Shown in pieces: positions 23,570-36,511 of a stretch of DNA of 64,000 nucleotides. Origin of the DNA: Gnetum montanum (taxonomy: Eukaryota; Streptophyta; Gnetopsida; Gnetales; Gnetaceae); the NCBI GenBank assembly GCA_015680685.1, contig MNCI01007684.1, positions 503,459-567,458 of the forward strand. Reading direction: 5' to 3'. The position numbers were made by a program, and so were the translations under genes. Position 1 is the first letter of the stretch; the number at the start of each line of letters is the position of its first letter. The notes beneath the pieces are model-generated. The model worked only from the letters and a program-made list of their open reading frames with translations, had not been told where the DNA came from and did no database searches.

Positions 23570-24795
23570 TTGCAATCATTAAGGATTTAGGAATTATTAG
23601 AATGTGTTCTATAATTTTGATAACTTCTTTCCTTTATCATATACTTAATTAGATCAAATTCATAGCTTACTATGATTGTAGAGGTAGAAAATTTTTTAAA
23701 AAGAAACCCCATAAGTGTTAATTTTCTTATAACCCTTCATAGTTGTCCATTTCGTTCTTGTTTATGACTCATAATGGTTAGTATGGTTCATTAAGAGGTT
23801 TATTTAAGAGTTTCTAGTGTTAATGTGATTAATTGTTGTTAAAACTTTTTAACTTTTTCTTCATGCTTACCCATATAATACCTTTTTGGTGTTAGCAAAA
23901 TATGACTCCAATTTTTGTTATATCCCATTAGGCACACCCCCATGACTAAGTTGAGAGCTCTATGATCAAATAGGTTTAAGAAGCATGAAAATTGGAGCTA
24001 CAAGTGTGGAGTTATGAGTGTTGGATGTTGGAAGGTTATAGCTCATATTGTAGAAGAAAAATGGTAAAATCTTCGTTTGCTCAAATGTGAAAATGATGAA
24101 AATTCATCTAAGTGTCTGTGTATATATAGATTTTATGGGCTCCAATATCAAAGGCAAAAAATTCATATTTTTTGATAATATTTGAGGATCAAAATGGATC
24201 ATTTGGAATATTTGGAAGGTATAAAGATTGTTTAGAGGATCTTAGGCTATGGATGATGCATATTTTCTGAGAATTTGGCATAGAAATTTCATAAAGGAAT
24301 CTTAGGCTATGAAAGTTCATGAAGTGTTTATAAGATAGATGAGATGGGTAAGGAGTTCATATTATTAGAATAGATAATTTGAGTGACAAGTGAAATTTTT
24401 ATTGATGTTGGAAGGCTCAAGATGATGTGGAATCACTTGGTAAGTATAAGAAACAATAACTATGCAAGTGGATCCTTCCCAAAGTAGGTTACAACACTTA
24501 ATGCCCTTGTGTAACCACACCTAAAAGTGTTCATAGGCACCCAAGGCATCGAATGTAATGCATACCTATTTAGCAAAATATAGATGTTAGTACCACGAAG
24601 TTAGGAAAATTATGCTATGTTACACAAATCCACAAGTTATGATTATTCATACAGTGAGATGAAATGGACGTAGAAGGGATTGCAGAAATCGGAATGTGTG
24701 GTATCTTATGATAGCCATAATGAATTCTTGTGTTTTATTGGTGGTTAAAGTAATCATAGATTCAAACCAAGTCCATATCTCATTCCAATGATGTT

Positions 24796-25762
24796 TTGTT
24801 GTGTCGTATGTCAGTCAATAATCCCATACCTTCCCAATTTTGTAAGGAACTTGAGGATGAGTTTTCATTCAGTTATGGGGGTATGATGAAGAGTCCTCAG
24901 TCAGCTACATTGATAGTATGTCATTGATGGGATGTTGTTGATGTAGGGTTGTCCAAATTAACATGTACATGTCAAAGTGGCACCCTAGTAGGTCTATAAA
25001 TACAACATCCCAATTGTGTTAATGGGAGTTAGAATTTTAGTTACTAGTGAAACTCTTGGAATTTTTTTTCCATAAAAGATAGAATAATTTTCTAAATGCC
25101 TGTATTATGAGTCAAGGAGTGTATAGATTTTTATTCAAGCACTATTATACTTGAGCACCATAATATGTGCAACAATAAAAACAGGCCTTTTGATAAACCT
25201 TGTAACACTTGGACTAGCTTAATGATTTATTTATGCATTTATTGTTTTCATTAATTAAGAGATTAATTAATATAGAATGATTAAGAATTTAAGTAAGTAA
25301 TTAATTAAGTTAAATATACTAACATACATAAGTACAACCACTTTGAGCATACGTATTAACACTTGGTAATTTGAGTAGTGCTAAACACTTGGTAGCCTAG
25401 TAGTGTTGTATGTGTTCAAGATGTGTATGGAGAGCAAGATCAGATGCTTTTATTAGAATAGTTAGTTATTAATTAGCAACTAAATTAGTTGAATTAGTTA
25501 ATCAATTATTTCTCAATCTACTACCAACCGTAGGTGAACAAAATATAAAATAATAAAAATCATGTGCCTCAATTACACTTAACCATACAAATGAGTCTCA
25601 CAAGTGTAGTTGGGAAGACAATGATCATTCCACAATTAGATTCACCTTCTAGATTGAATCTTGGGTATGAGAACACTAGGAATCCATAGAATTTGATTGG
25701 ATCATGCGTGAACACCTCAGTGATTTGTATGGTTGGGTGTTGGGGTACCTCGCCACTCATCA
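24796..25762 (+). mobile_element. Tail and 3' LTR of element E
   Basis: Starts abruptly inside the family's 3' tail (TCAGTCAATAATCCCATACC, 24811) and continues through the polypurine tract ATGGGGGTA (24875-24883) into a complete LTR. Nothing else of this element is present to the left, where element X1 is directly joined. CAAAG (25763-25767) follows the LTR. Confidence 0.75.
24884..25762 (+). repeat. 3' LTR of element E
   Basis: 879 bp, TGATGAAGAG...CGCCACTCATCA. The U3 carries short GATG/CATT-containing repeats (CATTGATAG, CATTGATGG, TTGATGTAGG), then TCTATAAATACAAC as TATA region (25013-25026). R/U5 resembles the AB and C LTRs. Confidence 0.8.
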
Positions 25763-26504
25763 CAAAGCAAATAAAAGCATTTTATAGGAAGATGTTGAAC
25801 ATTTAAGGCCTATTAAGGGCCTTCATTGAATTAGATCATGACATGTTTTTGGTCAGGGAGGCATGCTGCACATAGTAAGTTTAAACGTCAAAAGAAAAAA
25901 CATTAAATCACAATGAACACTTTTATGTTTAAGAAAAACAACTTTTATGTAAAAGGGAAATGATTTCATAAAAATTATTGATGAATTGAATTCATTTTTG
26001 TTTATAGTAATTTGTTTAGATTCAAAAGCCATTTCAATTTTTCTTAAAACAGAATTCAAATTTATTTTTGGTCATAATTAATTTCACTTAAAGTAAAAAA
26101 AAATTTAAAAATTACATAAGTAAATAAAATTTTTTTAGTCCATCTAAAACTTACATTTTTTCATTTACAACTTTAGATATGTTAACAAATGTAAAATTTA
26201 GTACATCAAAAAGAAAATTTTAGTTATATCTTAAGCAAAATTGAAATTGATTAAGAGAAAATTTATCTTACACTTAAGGAAAATTGCATTCCAATTAAGT
26301 GAAATTACTTACATGTTAGCATAATTGTGAATTTAATTGATCATAAAAATAATAAGCTAAGATTTGTAGTCTCTAATGAGTCAAAGGAGAAATAATAAGC
26401 AATAAGGAAAGGAACAATGGCATGCATTGTGATTGTAGAAGAAAGCTTCCTTACCAAACTATTAACTATGATAATATTAGTCAAGAAGTTCAAATGTTCA
26501 GCTA
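25763..26504. other. AT-rich spacer, nothing recognised
   Basis: Before the insertion of element C this stretch ran directly into 47141. It has long A/T runs, no long open frame and no repeat signature that I can identify. Confidence 0.6.
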
Positions 26505-27365
26505 TGATGAAGTGTATTTTTGTCAACTCCAATATTAGAGCCTTGATATTGGATACCCAATATCAGGGCCCAAGAAGCAATGTTGGATATCCAATATCAT
26601 AGAATGTCCTATAAATATAGCACTTGGGGACACAATTTGGGCATAAGTTTTGTTATAGCATAGAAAGGCTCTTACAATTTCGTTTCTCTAGAGTTAGAAT
26701 ATTTTCCAAAGTGCCCATAGTAGAAGTCATTTAAGTGTACAGATCTTTATTCAAGCACTATTATACTTGAGCACAACAATGTGTGAAATAATAAAAATGA
26801 GCTTTCTGATAAACTTTGCAACACCTTGGTTAGATTAATTAATTATTCATACATTTAATGTTTTGCACAATTTCCTTTAATACTTCCAAATAGTTAAGCT
26901 AAATTAAGTTAGCTAGATTAAATAGCAATTAAGTATGCACATAAGTCTAACAACTTCGAGCATGCACATGATGCTTGGTAATCCTAGTAATGCTTAATGT
27001 TTGGTAATCCAAAATCGTTATACATGTTCAGGATGTGTACAGAAAGTGGGATTGAATACTTATGTTAAGATAGTTAGTTATTAATTAGAAATCACATTAG
27101 TTAAATTGGTTCATAAATTAAATTTTAACTTGCTATTAATCATAGGTGAATAAAATATAAAATAATAAAAATCATGTGCCTTCATTACACTTCATGATAC
27201 AACTAAGGTCCGCAAGTGTAGTTGGGAAGACAATGATTATCATGAATAGATTTCACATCCTAGAACCATTGTACTTAGAAACTTAAAGTTTGTAGATTTT
27301 GACCAGATCATATGTGAACGCTTGTGATTCATATGGTTGGGTGTAGTGGTACTCATCGCTCATCA
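26505..27365 (+). repeat. 5' LTR of element C
   Basis: 861 bp, TGATGAAGTG...CGCTCATCA. Its U3 has palindromic stretches (GATATTGG-ATAC-CCAATATC at 26544-26563; TTGGATATCCAA at 26583-26594). TATA box CCTATAAATATAG lies at 26608-26620. It lacks the 250-bp antisense gag insert found in the 3' LTR. Confidence 0.9.
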
Positions 27366-27366
27366 T

Positions 27367-27384
27367 TGGTGTCCATGTAGAGGA
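27367..27384 (+). other. Primer binding site of element C (tRNA-Asp type, mutated)
   Basis: TGGTGTCCATGTAGAGGA starts two bases after the LTR end. It resembles the complement of the 3' end of plant tRNA-Asp (TGGCGCCGTTGCCGGGGA). Several of the differences are C-to-T or G-to-A. Confidence 0.6.
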
Positions 27385-27589
27385 CCTTTAGTTTATTACA
27401 TGCACTATCTAGGACTTAGTGAAAAATTATTTAACATCGTTGGAAAGAACCCTAATGTCATATCATACTTCAAAGAACTACAACTATAAGAAAGCATATT
27501 GCATTTCTTATCTTCTAATATAAGATATATTTTTCTCACACGAGTGATTCTTTGCCCAAGTTTGATGAAGTAAATTAGTAGGTGCCCCA

Positions 27590-29400
27590 ACAATACAGAG
27601 TGGTGTATGCTCATCCTAATAAGTATGTATCAAATTTCACCTTCATCCTACACTAGAATGAATTGCTACGGTGGAGAGACATGGAGGAAAACATTATGTT
27701 GTTGCCCGATCAATCCATTCCTACAATGCTTCAACTAACCGTTATGTGGTTGGGCATCTAAATGCTTCATGCTAAATATGTTGTGTAAGATAGTGAGACC
27801 AAGAATTAACATCCCATTGATACACAATGTCTGAGGGATCGATAGCTAGAGCTGTGTTACGAATCTAGGAAGGGAAAGTGGTCCAATGATTTTCCATTCC
27901 TAATGTACCAAAAAGATGATGAAAAATCCTTCTTTGGGGTTTTTCCATACAAAGATACTCCTCTCTTTGACTTTAGTGAAGGAGGTCAAAACCAGAATTT
28001 GTAGTCCGTGATACATAATTCTAGTTCTAGTAAGAATAGATTCCATGACAAAAGGGGATTCAAAGAGAAGAGTCATGGAAGGGATGTGGATAAGTAGCAT
28101 GGTCATTATCATGGCCATGACCACCAAAGAGGGGATGGCAGGAACTATGATGGTGCTAGTCCTCCTTCTTCTTCACCTTTGTCATCATCTTTTTCCTCTT
28201 TTGGCTCTGAACACAATCGCAAGGGGCATGATCATGATGGAGGTGACTACCAGGACTAAGATGATTGTAGGGACCATTAGGCAAGTTAAGATCTGGGGCA
28301 TGGAAATTCAAGAAAGTCCCATAGCCACGAACAAAGGGTTAGCAGAGGGCATTGTAGGCATCAAGCTCATGGCTACAATGAGCCTTTGCTTACTATCCAA
28401 AGCTTGCTAAACATCATGAAGGCAGTGAGATTTCCTACAAGACACATAAAGGATATTCAGATTAAGAGGCTAGACATGAACAATATCCTCAAATTCAAAG
28501 GAGGATATAACTTAGATCCACAAAATCATCTTTAATCCTTTCACAATGCATGTGCCTTGCAAAATGTGGAGAATGATTGACAAAACCTTAAGTTGTTCTT
28601 AGGGACATTCGTTAAGGAAGAAAAGAGTTGGTACTGGTCCTTAGAACCAGAATCCATTAGACGATAGAGTATAATGCTTAAACTATTTAATGATGAATAT
28701 CAAACATACTCCTGAGTATGTAATATGAGAAGGTAGATCCCAGGTTGGAAACAAGGAACAAATGAGTCCTTGGATGCTACCATGGATTAATACTATTCTC
28801 TATTGCATAGATGTCCTGACCATGGGTATTCTCAATAGGAAAAACTTCACCATATAATATATGGGCTTTAATTAAAAACAAGAAAAACTCTTGGAGTCTA
28901 TGCCTAAGGGTGATTGTCAGAACTAAGAGCCCATCAAATCCAAAGGTCGATTGAGTAGGTAGCAAAAGAAGAAGGAGAGTTAAGGAAATGAGAAAGTGTA
29001 GAAGAATATAAGAGGAACCCTTCCATCAAAAAGAGTGAGGTCCAATTCTATGACAGTGAGGAGGAGTCATCACTTAATGAGGTAGTGAACTAAAAAACCT
29101 TGCTAATTCAAATTAATGTTTAAAATTTTGGCTAAGGTTGATCAATTATGAAACTCTATGGATAAAAAATTTCAAGTTGTTCTAAGAATTACTAAAGAGT
29201 TTAAAAAACAAAGTAGTGATCATGACCACAAGAGATAGAAAGAAGCTAAACATGCCTACCAAAGGGGTATGAGCAAAGCTACTATAATAGAAGAAGTTGT
29301 GGAGATTGAATCAAATGATGATAATGGGTTTCACATCTACCATTATGAACATCCTAGGGGATGTTTCCCCATTGTGTCATACTTACATGAATTTAGGATA
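27590..29400 (+). pseudogene. gag (element C)
   Basis: The N-terminal part includes V-V-Y-A-H-P-N-K-Y-V-S-N-F-T-F-I-L near 27605, as in D. A stretch rich in His, Gly and Ser (28040-28260) follows, then the capsid-like segment L-D-M-N-N-I-L-K-F-K-G-G-Y (28470-28510) with K-L-F-L-G-T-F and W-Y-W-S-L (28590-28640), corresponding to the Retrotrans_gag pattern. The C-terminal knuckle at 29330-29370 has lost its first cysteines (F-H-I-Y) but keeps H and C. No initiating ATG equivalent to that of D is obvious. Confidence 0.7.
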
Positions 29401-30139
29401 AATGCTCTAAATCCTAGATTGGTAAATAGGAAAGAACTTAGAAGATTGTCTTGTCCTCAAGGCAATCCTAGGCAGTTCCACCAACACCAAACCTACTATC
29501 CAAGTGGAGCTCCACCATAACCATATGAGTAGTACAAGTAGTGGTAGCACTCACAGTTGTGGGGGATTCCACCACCAAGGTAGTAGTACCCTTACCAACA
29601 ACCAAATATATAGGGGTACTATTTTTAGCAACTTGTTTCTCCACATGACTCTTCTAGTCATGCCACCTTCCAACATCCACTACTACCCCCTAGAGTATTA
29701 CAAAACTCATTCTCCATCTACTAGAGGGGAAACCCCACATCCATATCATCTTCCTTATCATTCTTCATATGTTCGTTTATCCTCAACCAAATTACCACCT
29801 ACTCCACTAATGCATGAAGAAATTCTACCTCAATCATAACAACATAATGTAATAAGGGCTGTCAACTTACAGTCGGCTCCCTATCTAAGTGGTTCAAAAG
29901 CTAGATCATAAAAAAGGTTTTCCTTTTGATCCAATAGCCCAACTAAACCCTCATATATACATGTGGCTAGCAATCTTACTTTTCCATCTTCCTATACATC
30001 CAAATCATTCAAGTCCCCTTCAAACCAAACACCTCCTAGAGTGCATACTATCATGTTATCTCATGTGGTAACCAACTAGATAAAGGCTAGCCATCTTCCT
30101 AGGAAACTATTTGATCTTGGAAGTCCCCTTAATTTACCT

Positions 30140-30570
30140 TCAAATCACCAAGAATGAGCCTTCAAAGATCTTCTAGATTTAGGTTTTCATGTTAATCTAA
30201 TTCCCCATGAGATGTAAAAGGTTTGAAACCTACCTCCACTCAAGAAGAGCAACATCCGACTCAAGTTGGCTAATTAATCCATCATTGTTTCCTTGGGACT
30301 AGTGGAGGACATTGTAACTACAGTTTCTGGATGGTCCTACCCTACCAATTTCCTAGTAATCTGAGTGAACAATGTAATGGGGACTTCTTAATCATTATGG
30401 AAAAGGCTTGGCTAAGCACTATTGATGCATGAATGGACATCAGAGATCTTTTCCTAGAAATATCTAAGGAAAATGCATTTGGAAAGATTGAGAGGAAGAG
30501 ACTTATATTCATCATATATAGTGATATAGGGTGCAACTATGTATAAAAACTATGGAACATTAAAAATGTA
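30140..30570 (+). pseudogene. Aspartic protease region (element C)
   Basis: D-L-L-D-L-G-F-H-V-N-L-I near 30165-30205 matches the protease core with the catalytic Asp kept. L-K-K-S-N-I-R-L-K-L-A (30243) and A-W-L-S-T (30405-30420, broken) follow as in D. Confidence 0.65.
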
Positions 30571-30657
30571 TCTATCAAAGCATTTCATTAGTGTGTTGAA
30601 ATATCTAAAACTCAAAGCTACCTATATGCAGTAACCAAAAAATATGAGGGCACCTAG

Positions 30658-31860
30658 TTGTTGACAGTTGATCTTGGAAGTAGCACACTTTGCATAAAAT
30701 CTATTGAGAGATTAAAATATGCCTACATAGAAGCCATGGATGAACTAGAGCAAGTTCATCACCAACTCTATAATAATGCAAATGATGATTCCTATTGGGT
30801 AGAGTTGGAAATTCCTAAAAATTTTAAACAAAAGCCCCTTAAATTAAAAACTCTACCTACCAACACGAAATATGCATTCTTAAAAAATGAAAAGCCAATA
30901 ATAATTAATGCAAATTTTTCTCTTGAATAGAAATAAATGTTGTTGAATGTCATCAAAAAATGGTCAACATCCTTTGGTTGGTTGTATCTTAAACTCACAC
31001 AGATTGATGCTAGGATATGCTAGCATTGTATCTACATTGATCTAACCATGAAGCCAAAGAGGCACTTACAATGATGATTGAACCAAACATTGAAGTAGAT
31101 CATCAAAGAGAAAATCGAACAACTCCTCAAGGTAGGATTTATCTATCCCATTGTAAGTAGTGAGTGGGTTAGGCCACTTGTAATTATGCCAAAGAAAGGT
31201 AACAAGTAGCGAGTTTGTATCAATTTTTGGTTATTGAATATGGAAACATTTAAAGATCACTTCCCATTGTTATTTTTGAATAAAGTGTTGGACACTATTT
31301 CTAGGTATTGCTATTATAGTTTTCTAGATGATTATAGTGGCTATAAAAAAATCTAGATTGGATAAGATGATCAGGCCAAAATAACATTTACGAGTTCGTA
31401 TGGGACTTTTGCATATCAAAAGATGGCACTTGGCATGTGTAATGCCCTTGTCACATTCCAATGCATAGTATTAAGTATTTTCTAGTAGTAGATCAGTAGT
31501 GGGGTGGAAGTATTTATGGATGACTTCTCCACCTATGAAGTTACATTTGAGCAAGTTGTGGACTACCTTGAGTAAGTACTCAAAAGATGTGTAGAAACAA
31601 ACCTGCAGTTCAATTGGCACAAGAGTCTACTGGTCCAAGAAGGCATTGTATTGGGACATAGAATCTTATAAGAAAGGATTGAGGTAGATCCCAAAAAAGA
31701 TAAGGGTCATCCAAGAAATCACCCACCAACCAAAAACTGTCAAATATGTTTAGTTATTCCCTGGACATATTGGCTACTAACAATGATCTATAGAGAATTT
31801 CTTTAAGATCAAAAAACCATTGGTCAAGCTAACAAAGAAAGATGCTCCATTTTTTTAGAC
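30658..31860 (+). pseudogene. Protease-RT linker and reverse transcriptase (element C)
   Basis: The linker is open over 30658-30930 (ELEQVHHQLYNNANDDSYW). RT runs from about 31070, with E-W-V-R-P-L-V-I-M-P-K-K at 31157, K-D-H-F-P-L at 31254 and the catalytic box F-M-D-D intact at 31513-31524 (EVFMDDFSTY). Stops include a Trp-to-stop doublet TGATGA at 31073 where copy A has TGGTGG. Confidence 0.8.
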
Positions 31861-31939
31861 CAAGGAATGTGAAAAAACATTCCAATAGCTAAATGAAAAA
31901 CTTGTACAAATTCCAAATCTATAGGTACACAACTGTTCT

Positions 31940-32310
31940 AGTCCATTTCACATTATGATAAATATATTAAATTATGCCTTGGGGACTATGCTTACATAGT
32001 TGGATGATACGAAGCATCCTAATTACATCCATTGTGCAAGCTAAAGCATTGTGGGTGCATAGTTGAACTACACTACCATAGAAAAAGAATTGATGGTAGT
32101 GGTGTTTTCTCTAAAGATGTTCAAGAACTATGTGCTTGGATACAAAGTATTTGTACACATGGACCATAGTGCAATTTGCTTCATGATGAATAAGCCAACA
32201 GTGATCCCTTGTGTTACAAAATGGCTGATGATCATATGAATTCGAACTTACAATGGTAGATCTAAAGGAGACTAAGAATGTGGTTGTTGACTACTTGTCT
32301 CAGTTGTGAT
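31940..32310 (+). pseudogene. RNase H (element C)
   Basis: F-H-I-M-I-N at 31948 replaces the catalytic I-M-x-D of D with Asn. N-Y-T-T-I-E-K-E-L-M-V-V-V-F (32068-32108) and L-G-Y-K-V-F-V-H-M-D-H-S-A-I (32134-32175) follow. Broken by stops, but the order is normal. Confidence 0.7.
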
Positions 32311-32449
32311 GAAACAACAAAGAGGAGGAAAGCCCATTGTTTGATCAGTTTCCTGATGAACTCCTTTTTTCTAGGGCTATAATTGAGCAATTCAAAACTA
32401 AGCCTAAATGGTATAATGAAATTCTCAACTATCTTCTCACTCAATAAAT

Positions 32450-33640
32450 GCCACAAGGGTTGGACCACCAAAAGAAGCAAGAATTTCCTTACCAAGTGAA
32501 ACACTTCATGGAGATCAATGGGCAGCTCTACAAGGTGTGTGCTGATGGACTAGTTCATTGGTGTGTCCTTGATCAATTGCATATTCTCCATGATGCTCAT
32601 GAGGGTCCTTGTGGGGGCCACTATGTTGGAGACACATGACCATTAAAATATTGATGATAGGATATTATTGGCCAAAACTTTTCAGGGATGCTCATCAATT
32701 TATCCACTCTTGTGAACACTGCTAATGAGATGGTGAAATGACTAATTGAATGAAGGAACCTTAGTAATGGATTCAACCACTAGAACCCTTTGACATCTGA
32801 GGCATTGACTTCATGGGTCCCATCACATCCATGTCAAATGAAAAGGTGTACATATAGTCATTTTTTTCTATTATATGAAATGGAAAAAAGTAGTAGCCAT
32901 CATCAACTATACATCTTTTACTGCTACTTGGTTTATATAACAGAATGTTGTAAATAGGTTTGGTATGCAACATGCATTAATTTCTGATAATGAAAACCAC
33001 TTTACAAGAACTACCTTTTGGAAGCTCATGTTGCACTTGGGGGTTAAGCATAAATTAACAACGCCTTATCATCCCCAAGCCAACGATCAAGCTAAGGTCA
33101 CAAATAGGGAAATTACTAAAATTATAACAAGAAATATTAACAAATATTATAGAGATTGAAGCACAACACTTAGTGATTCCATTTAAACCTACCTCTCAAC
33201 ATGGAAACACTCTATTGGCTACTCTCCCTAGGAGCTTATGTACAGAAAATTGTTAACTCTTCCTATTCAATCTGAGATTCATATAGTTTTAATAGCTTGT
33301 GACCTTGACCTTGACTTAATTCTAGCACAAAAACAAAGATTAATAAATCTCAACTTACTAGATGAAAATTGATTGGTGGCCCTATCATCTAACAAGTTAC
33401 ACAAGGCATTTAACAAAAAATGCCATGATCTTAGAATTAGGAAAGTTAAATTTCAACCAGAAGATAATTTCCTCTACTGGAACCCTACACACATACCTCA
33501 AAAAACTAAGTTCTAGATGTTGTGGGAAGGACCTATATATCCTTTACAAAAATTTTTCATCTAAGGTCATGTAGATCAACAAACTTGAGAGCCTGAACAA
33601 GAAGCAGTTGATCAACACACAACAAGTCAAATGTTTCCAC
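32450..33640 (+). pseudogene. Integrase (element C)
   Basis: The open frame 32448-32639 holds the upstream linker and the zinc-binding start (H-E-G-P-C-G-G-H-Y). The core includes G-I-D-F-M-G near 32800 and, in the open frame 32965-33159, S-D-N-E-N-H-F and A-K-V-T-N-R-E, where Lys replaces part of the usual A-E-V. The C-terminal module is at 33240-33620. Both catalytic Asp positions are present. Confidence 0.75.
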
Positions 33641-35381
33641 AAGCCTATGCAAGCTAGTGCAACAAACGACACATCAAATGGATAATCATGCTCAATCTTT
33701 TGGATCTTCTCCTTTCAACTTAGCCATGGGGTAGATGGCCATGAATGCTAACTATATAAGTGGCTTCTCAATTTTTCATCTTCTTGTTTTACATGTTTTT
33801 GTTTTACACCTTGTTATTTTTATAACTTTTTGTTTCTTACCTTTTGTATCTTACACATTTTTATTTTCATGTTATTAATTTTTTCCAATTTTTGTTTTAC
33901 AACATTGTTAGTGCATTATATTTTTCTTAAATTTTTTATAATTTATTGAATATTTTTATTCATTTTGGTGTGATTTTCTTATTTTTTTTAATAATAATGT
34001 GCCTTATTGCCAACTAGGTACAGTGTAGTTTGTTTGATATAGGCATGTGCTATCTAGTCTTTTGATTGTTAATGTCTAGATTCTAGCTTTGAATTTTGTT
34101 ACTGATAACTAGGACATGGTTTATTTTTCATAAAATAGGCAATGAGTCCACAACATCCACTTATTCACAAACTTTATGAATTTCTTTGTTCTAGAAGCAT
34201 GAGGTCCCTTTTTTATTAATAGAACTTTAACAAAGTTGTGACCTTAGTAGTTTCTGGACTTGGAAAGGACTCAAAGGTGTGAATAGGATGTGACTTTAAG
34301 GGGAATTTTTACTTTTTATAACTTTCTACTACTTGGGTCTAGGTGTGCTTTCATGGATTTCTTACCATTTCATGTCAACCAACAATATGAAGTTGAATAA
34401 GTCTTTGCATGGTGTGGTTCCCATTCCAAAAAAACTATAAGAAAACAAAAAAAAATGATGGGAATTTAAAGCACATACCTTAGACAAAATAAACAGGCTA
34501 TAAGCACTGGTTATGAACCTAAAAAGACATGTTACCCATGCCTAAAGATCTCCTCTGGCTAAGGCCTTTTCTCACTTCCTAGTTCTCTTTTCTTCTTAAA
34601 TAAGGAATAGTGGTTGTTCTATGGGAGCACTCTTGTATCTCAAGGGGATGGATCTATCTTAGAGTGGCAATGCAAATTTACTAAACAAATTTGGTTCTAG
34701 TCTAGACTAAGGATGGATTTTCAAGTCATTTAACCACAAAATTCAAAAGGGATTTCGTGTGACCTTACTCAGGAACTTCATTCCACTTTCTCTCTTATCA
34801 ATCTATAGTTTCCATCCCTCACCTCACTACTAGTGTTCATGTTCTTGTTCGATGTCTAAGTTTGATGTGTCAAAATTCTTAGGTAGCCTCTTTCAGGTTT
34901 TAGGTCTTAACTTTTCGTAACCATTAATCATCCATGGGGCCCATGGACTCTTTGGTTTGAAGTTATGCAAGGGCAACAAGGGCATGTGCCTATTTTGGGG
35001 AGGATCCACTTGCATATCCTTTTGGTTGGGTTAGTTAAGTTCTTTACCCTTAGGGATTCTCACAATCAAATACTTTTGCATGCCCCATCAATAACATTCA
35101 ATTATAATAATTTTCACAATGCTTTTGCAGTGAAATCATTTTTTTATTTATTGTGAATTCTTTAATCCAGTTCAAGCATTTCATCATGTTTGGACTTCTC
35201 AGAATTTAATAATGGATCGCTTATCCATTTCACCCTATTTTTTAGTCTTCTTGCTAACACTCTTAAAGGAAGAAATCCACCATACTAACAACCTAGCAAA
35301 GTGTAATTATCAATAAGACAAGCTACCTAAAAGTTATACATTACACATTGCACACTAATTTGTGATTTTTTTGTGATTACA
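33641..35381 (+). other. Post-integrase spacer (element C)
   Basis: Noncoding, T-rich, colinear with 43810-45460 in D and 7721-9197 in AB. It includes the markers TTTGCATGGTGTGGTT (34406) and TTGGGGAGGATCCACTTGC (34995). Confidence 0.65.
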
Positions 35382-35550
35382 ATGAGAAGCATGGACTAGA
35401 AGTAGGACTATCATCACCAAGGAGGGAGAAATAGCACCATGTAAAGAGGATCCTTCATGATCATTAAATCATCTTCCTCACTCTTCAGCTGTCAGAGGAG
35501 TTGGATGTTAGTTTTGGCCGAGGTGTTCAATTATATTATCATAAACACCC
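35382..35550 (+). pseudogene. ORF3 stub (element C)
   Basis: ATG at 35382 aligns with the ORF3 start of AB and D and is followed by about 150 bases. The sequence then passes into the family's 3' tail (AACACCCAATTTTGTAAAAG, 35545). Almost all of ORF3 is therefore deleted. Here the base before ATG is A, so the TAG seen in AB and D is missing. Confidence 0.5.
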
Positions 35551-35720
35551 AATTTTGTAAAAGATTCTAAATCTATACACTTTGACACTTAGAATATATC
35601 TATTCCTTTTGAGTTAGTTTGCATGTTAGTCAATAATCCCATACCTTCCTAATCTTATGTAAGGGACTTGTTCCTCTTTTTATTCACTTAAGGATGAGCT
35701 TTCATTTAGTCATGGGGGTA

Positions 35721-36511
35721 TGATGAAGTGTATGTTTGTTAGCTCTAATATTAGATATCTAATATTGGAGCCCTAATATTAGAATCCTAATATAGGAGCC
35801 CAAGAAGTGATGTTGGATATCTAATATCGTAGGATGTATGCTAGCCTATAAATATAGTGCTTGGTCACATGGTTTAGGCATATGTTTTATCATAACATAG
35901 TAGATCTTTGTCATGTGTTTTTGTTCCCTCAGTGAATAGTTGGCATTCATAGGGATCAGAACCAGGGTTGTGTATCATGGAGCGTAGGTTGTGATACCGC
36001 ACCTCCTCACTATCGTTAGAAGTGGGAACATCATTTGATGGAGAACCCGTTATAAGTGGTTTTCCATCTCCAATTTCACTTAGGACATGCAAGACCCCTT
36101 TTCCCTTCAACAATGTATGGTGGCCCTCCTGTTGTGAGTCCCTTAAACATTGTGCTTCTATGGGATAGAATGTTTTCTAGAGTGCCTACAGTAGGAGTCA
36201 TTGAGTGTATGGATCTTTATTCAAGCATTGTTGTACCTAAGCACAGTAATGTGTGTTGCACTAAAGATGAGTTTTCTAATAAACCTTGCAACACCTTGGC
36301 TAGATTAACTATTTCATTCATGCATTTAATGTTTTGCATAATTTCCTTTAATGCTTCTTAGTAATTAAACTAAATTAAGCTAGCTAGATTAAATAGCAAT
36401 TAATTATGTACATAAATATAACCACTTCGAACATGTGCATGATGCTTGGTAATCCTAGCAACACTTAACGTTTGGTAACCTGGTACCATTAGATGTGTTC
36501 AAGATGTATAT
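35721..36511 (+). repeat. 3' LTR of element C, first part
   Basis: Starts TGATGAAGTG after the polypurine tract CATGGGGGTA (35711-35720). U3 contains the perfect 20-bp palindrome AATATTAGATATCTAATATT (35747-35766). TATA box CCTATAAATATAG lies at 35845-35857. It carries an antisense gag fragment (35905-36152) and is cut at TATAT by element D. It continues at 46816. Confidence 0.9.
35905..36152 (-). pseudogene. Antisense gag fragment inserted in the 3' LTR of element C
   Basis: About 250 bp absent from the 5' LTR. Its minus strand has a 79-codon open frame (36113-35874) whose phrases match gag of D in order: LKGKGVLHVLSEIGDGKP against D's LKGKWS and HVLSENEGGEP (near 37965-38030), and SMIHNPGSDPYE, THDKD against D's STIHNPSSDTHG, THDKD (near 38110-38180). 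It has no stops in this frame, unlike the gag copies in C and D, so it came from a better preserved element. Confidence 0.75.

Larger units (their letters stand above)
19791..24795 (-). mobile_element. Element X1, minus strand, 5' part lost
   Basis: From left to right the window shows the 3' LTR, polypurine tract, ORF3 and spacer, all on the minus strand and colinear with 50808-55845 of element X2. It sits at the same GTAAC as X2 (19786-19790). The match to X2 ends at about 24795, in the middle of the spacer. The sequence switches there to the plus-strand tail of element E, so the 5' half and 5' LTR of X1 are missing. Confidence 0.8.
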
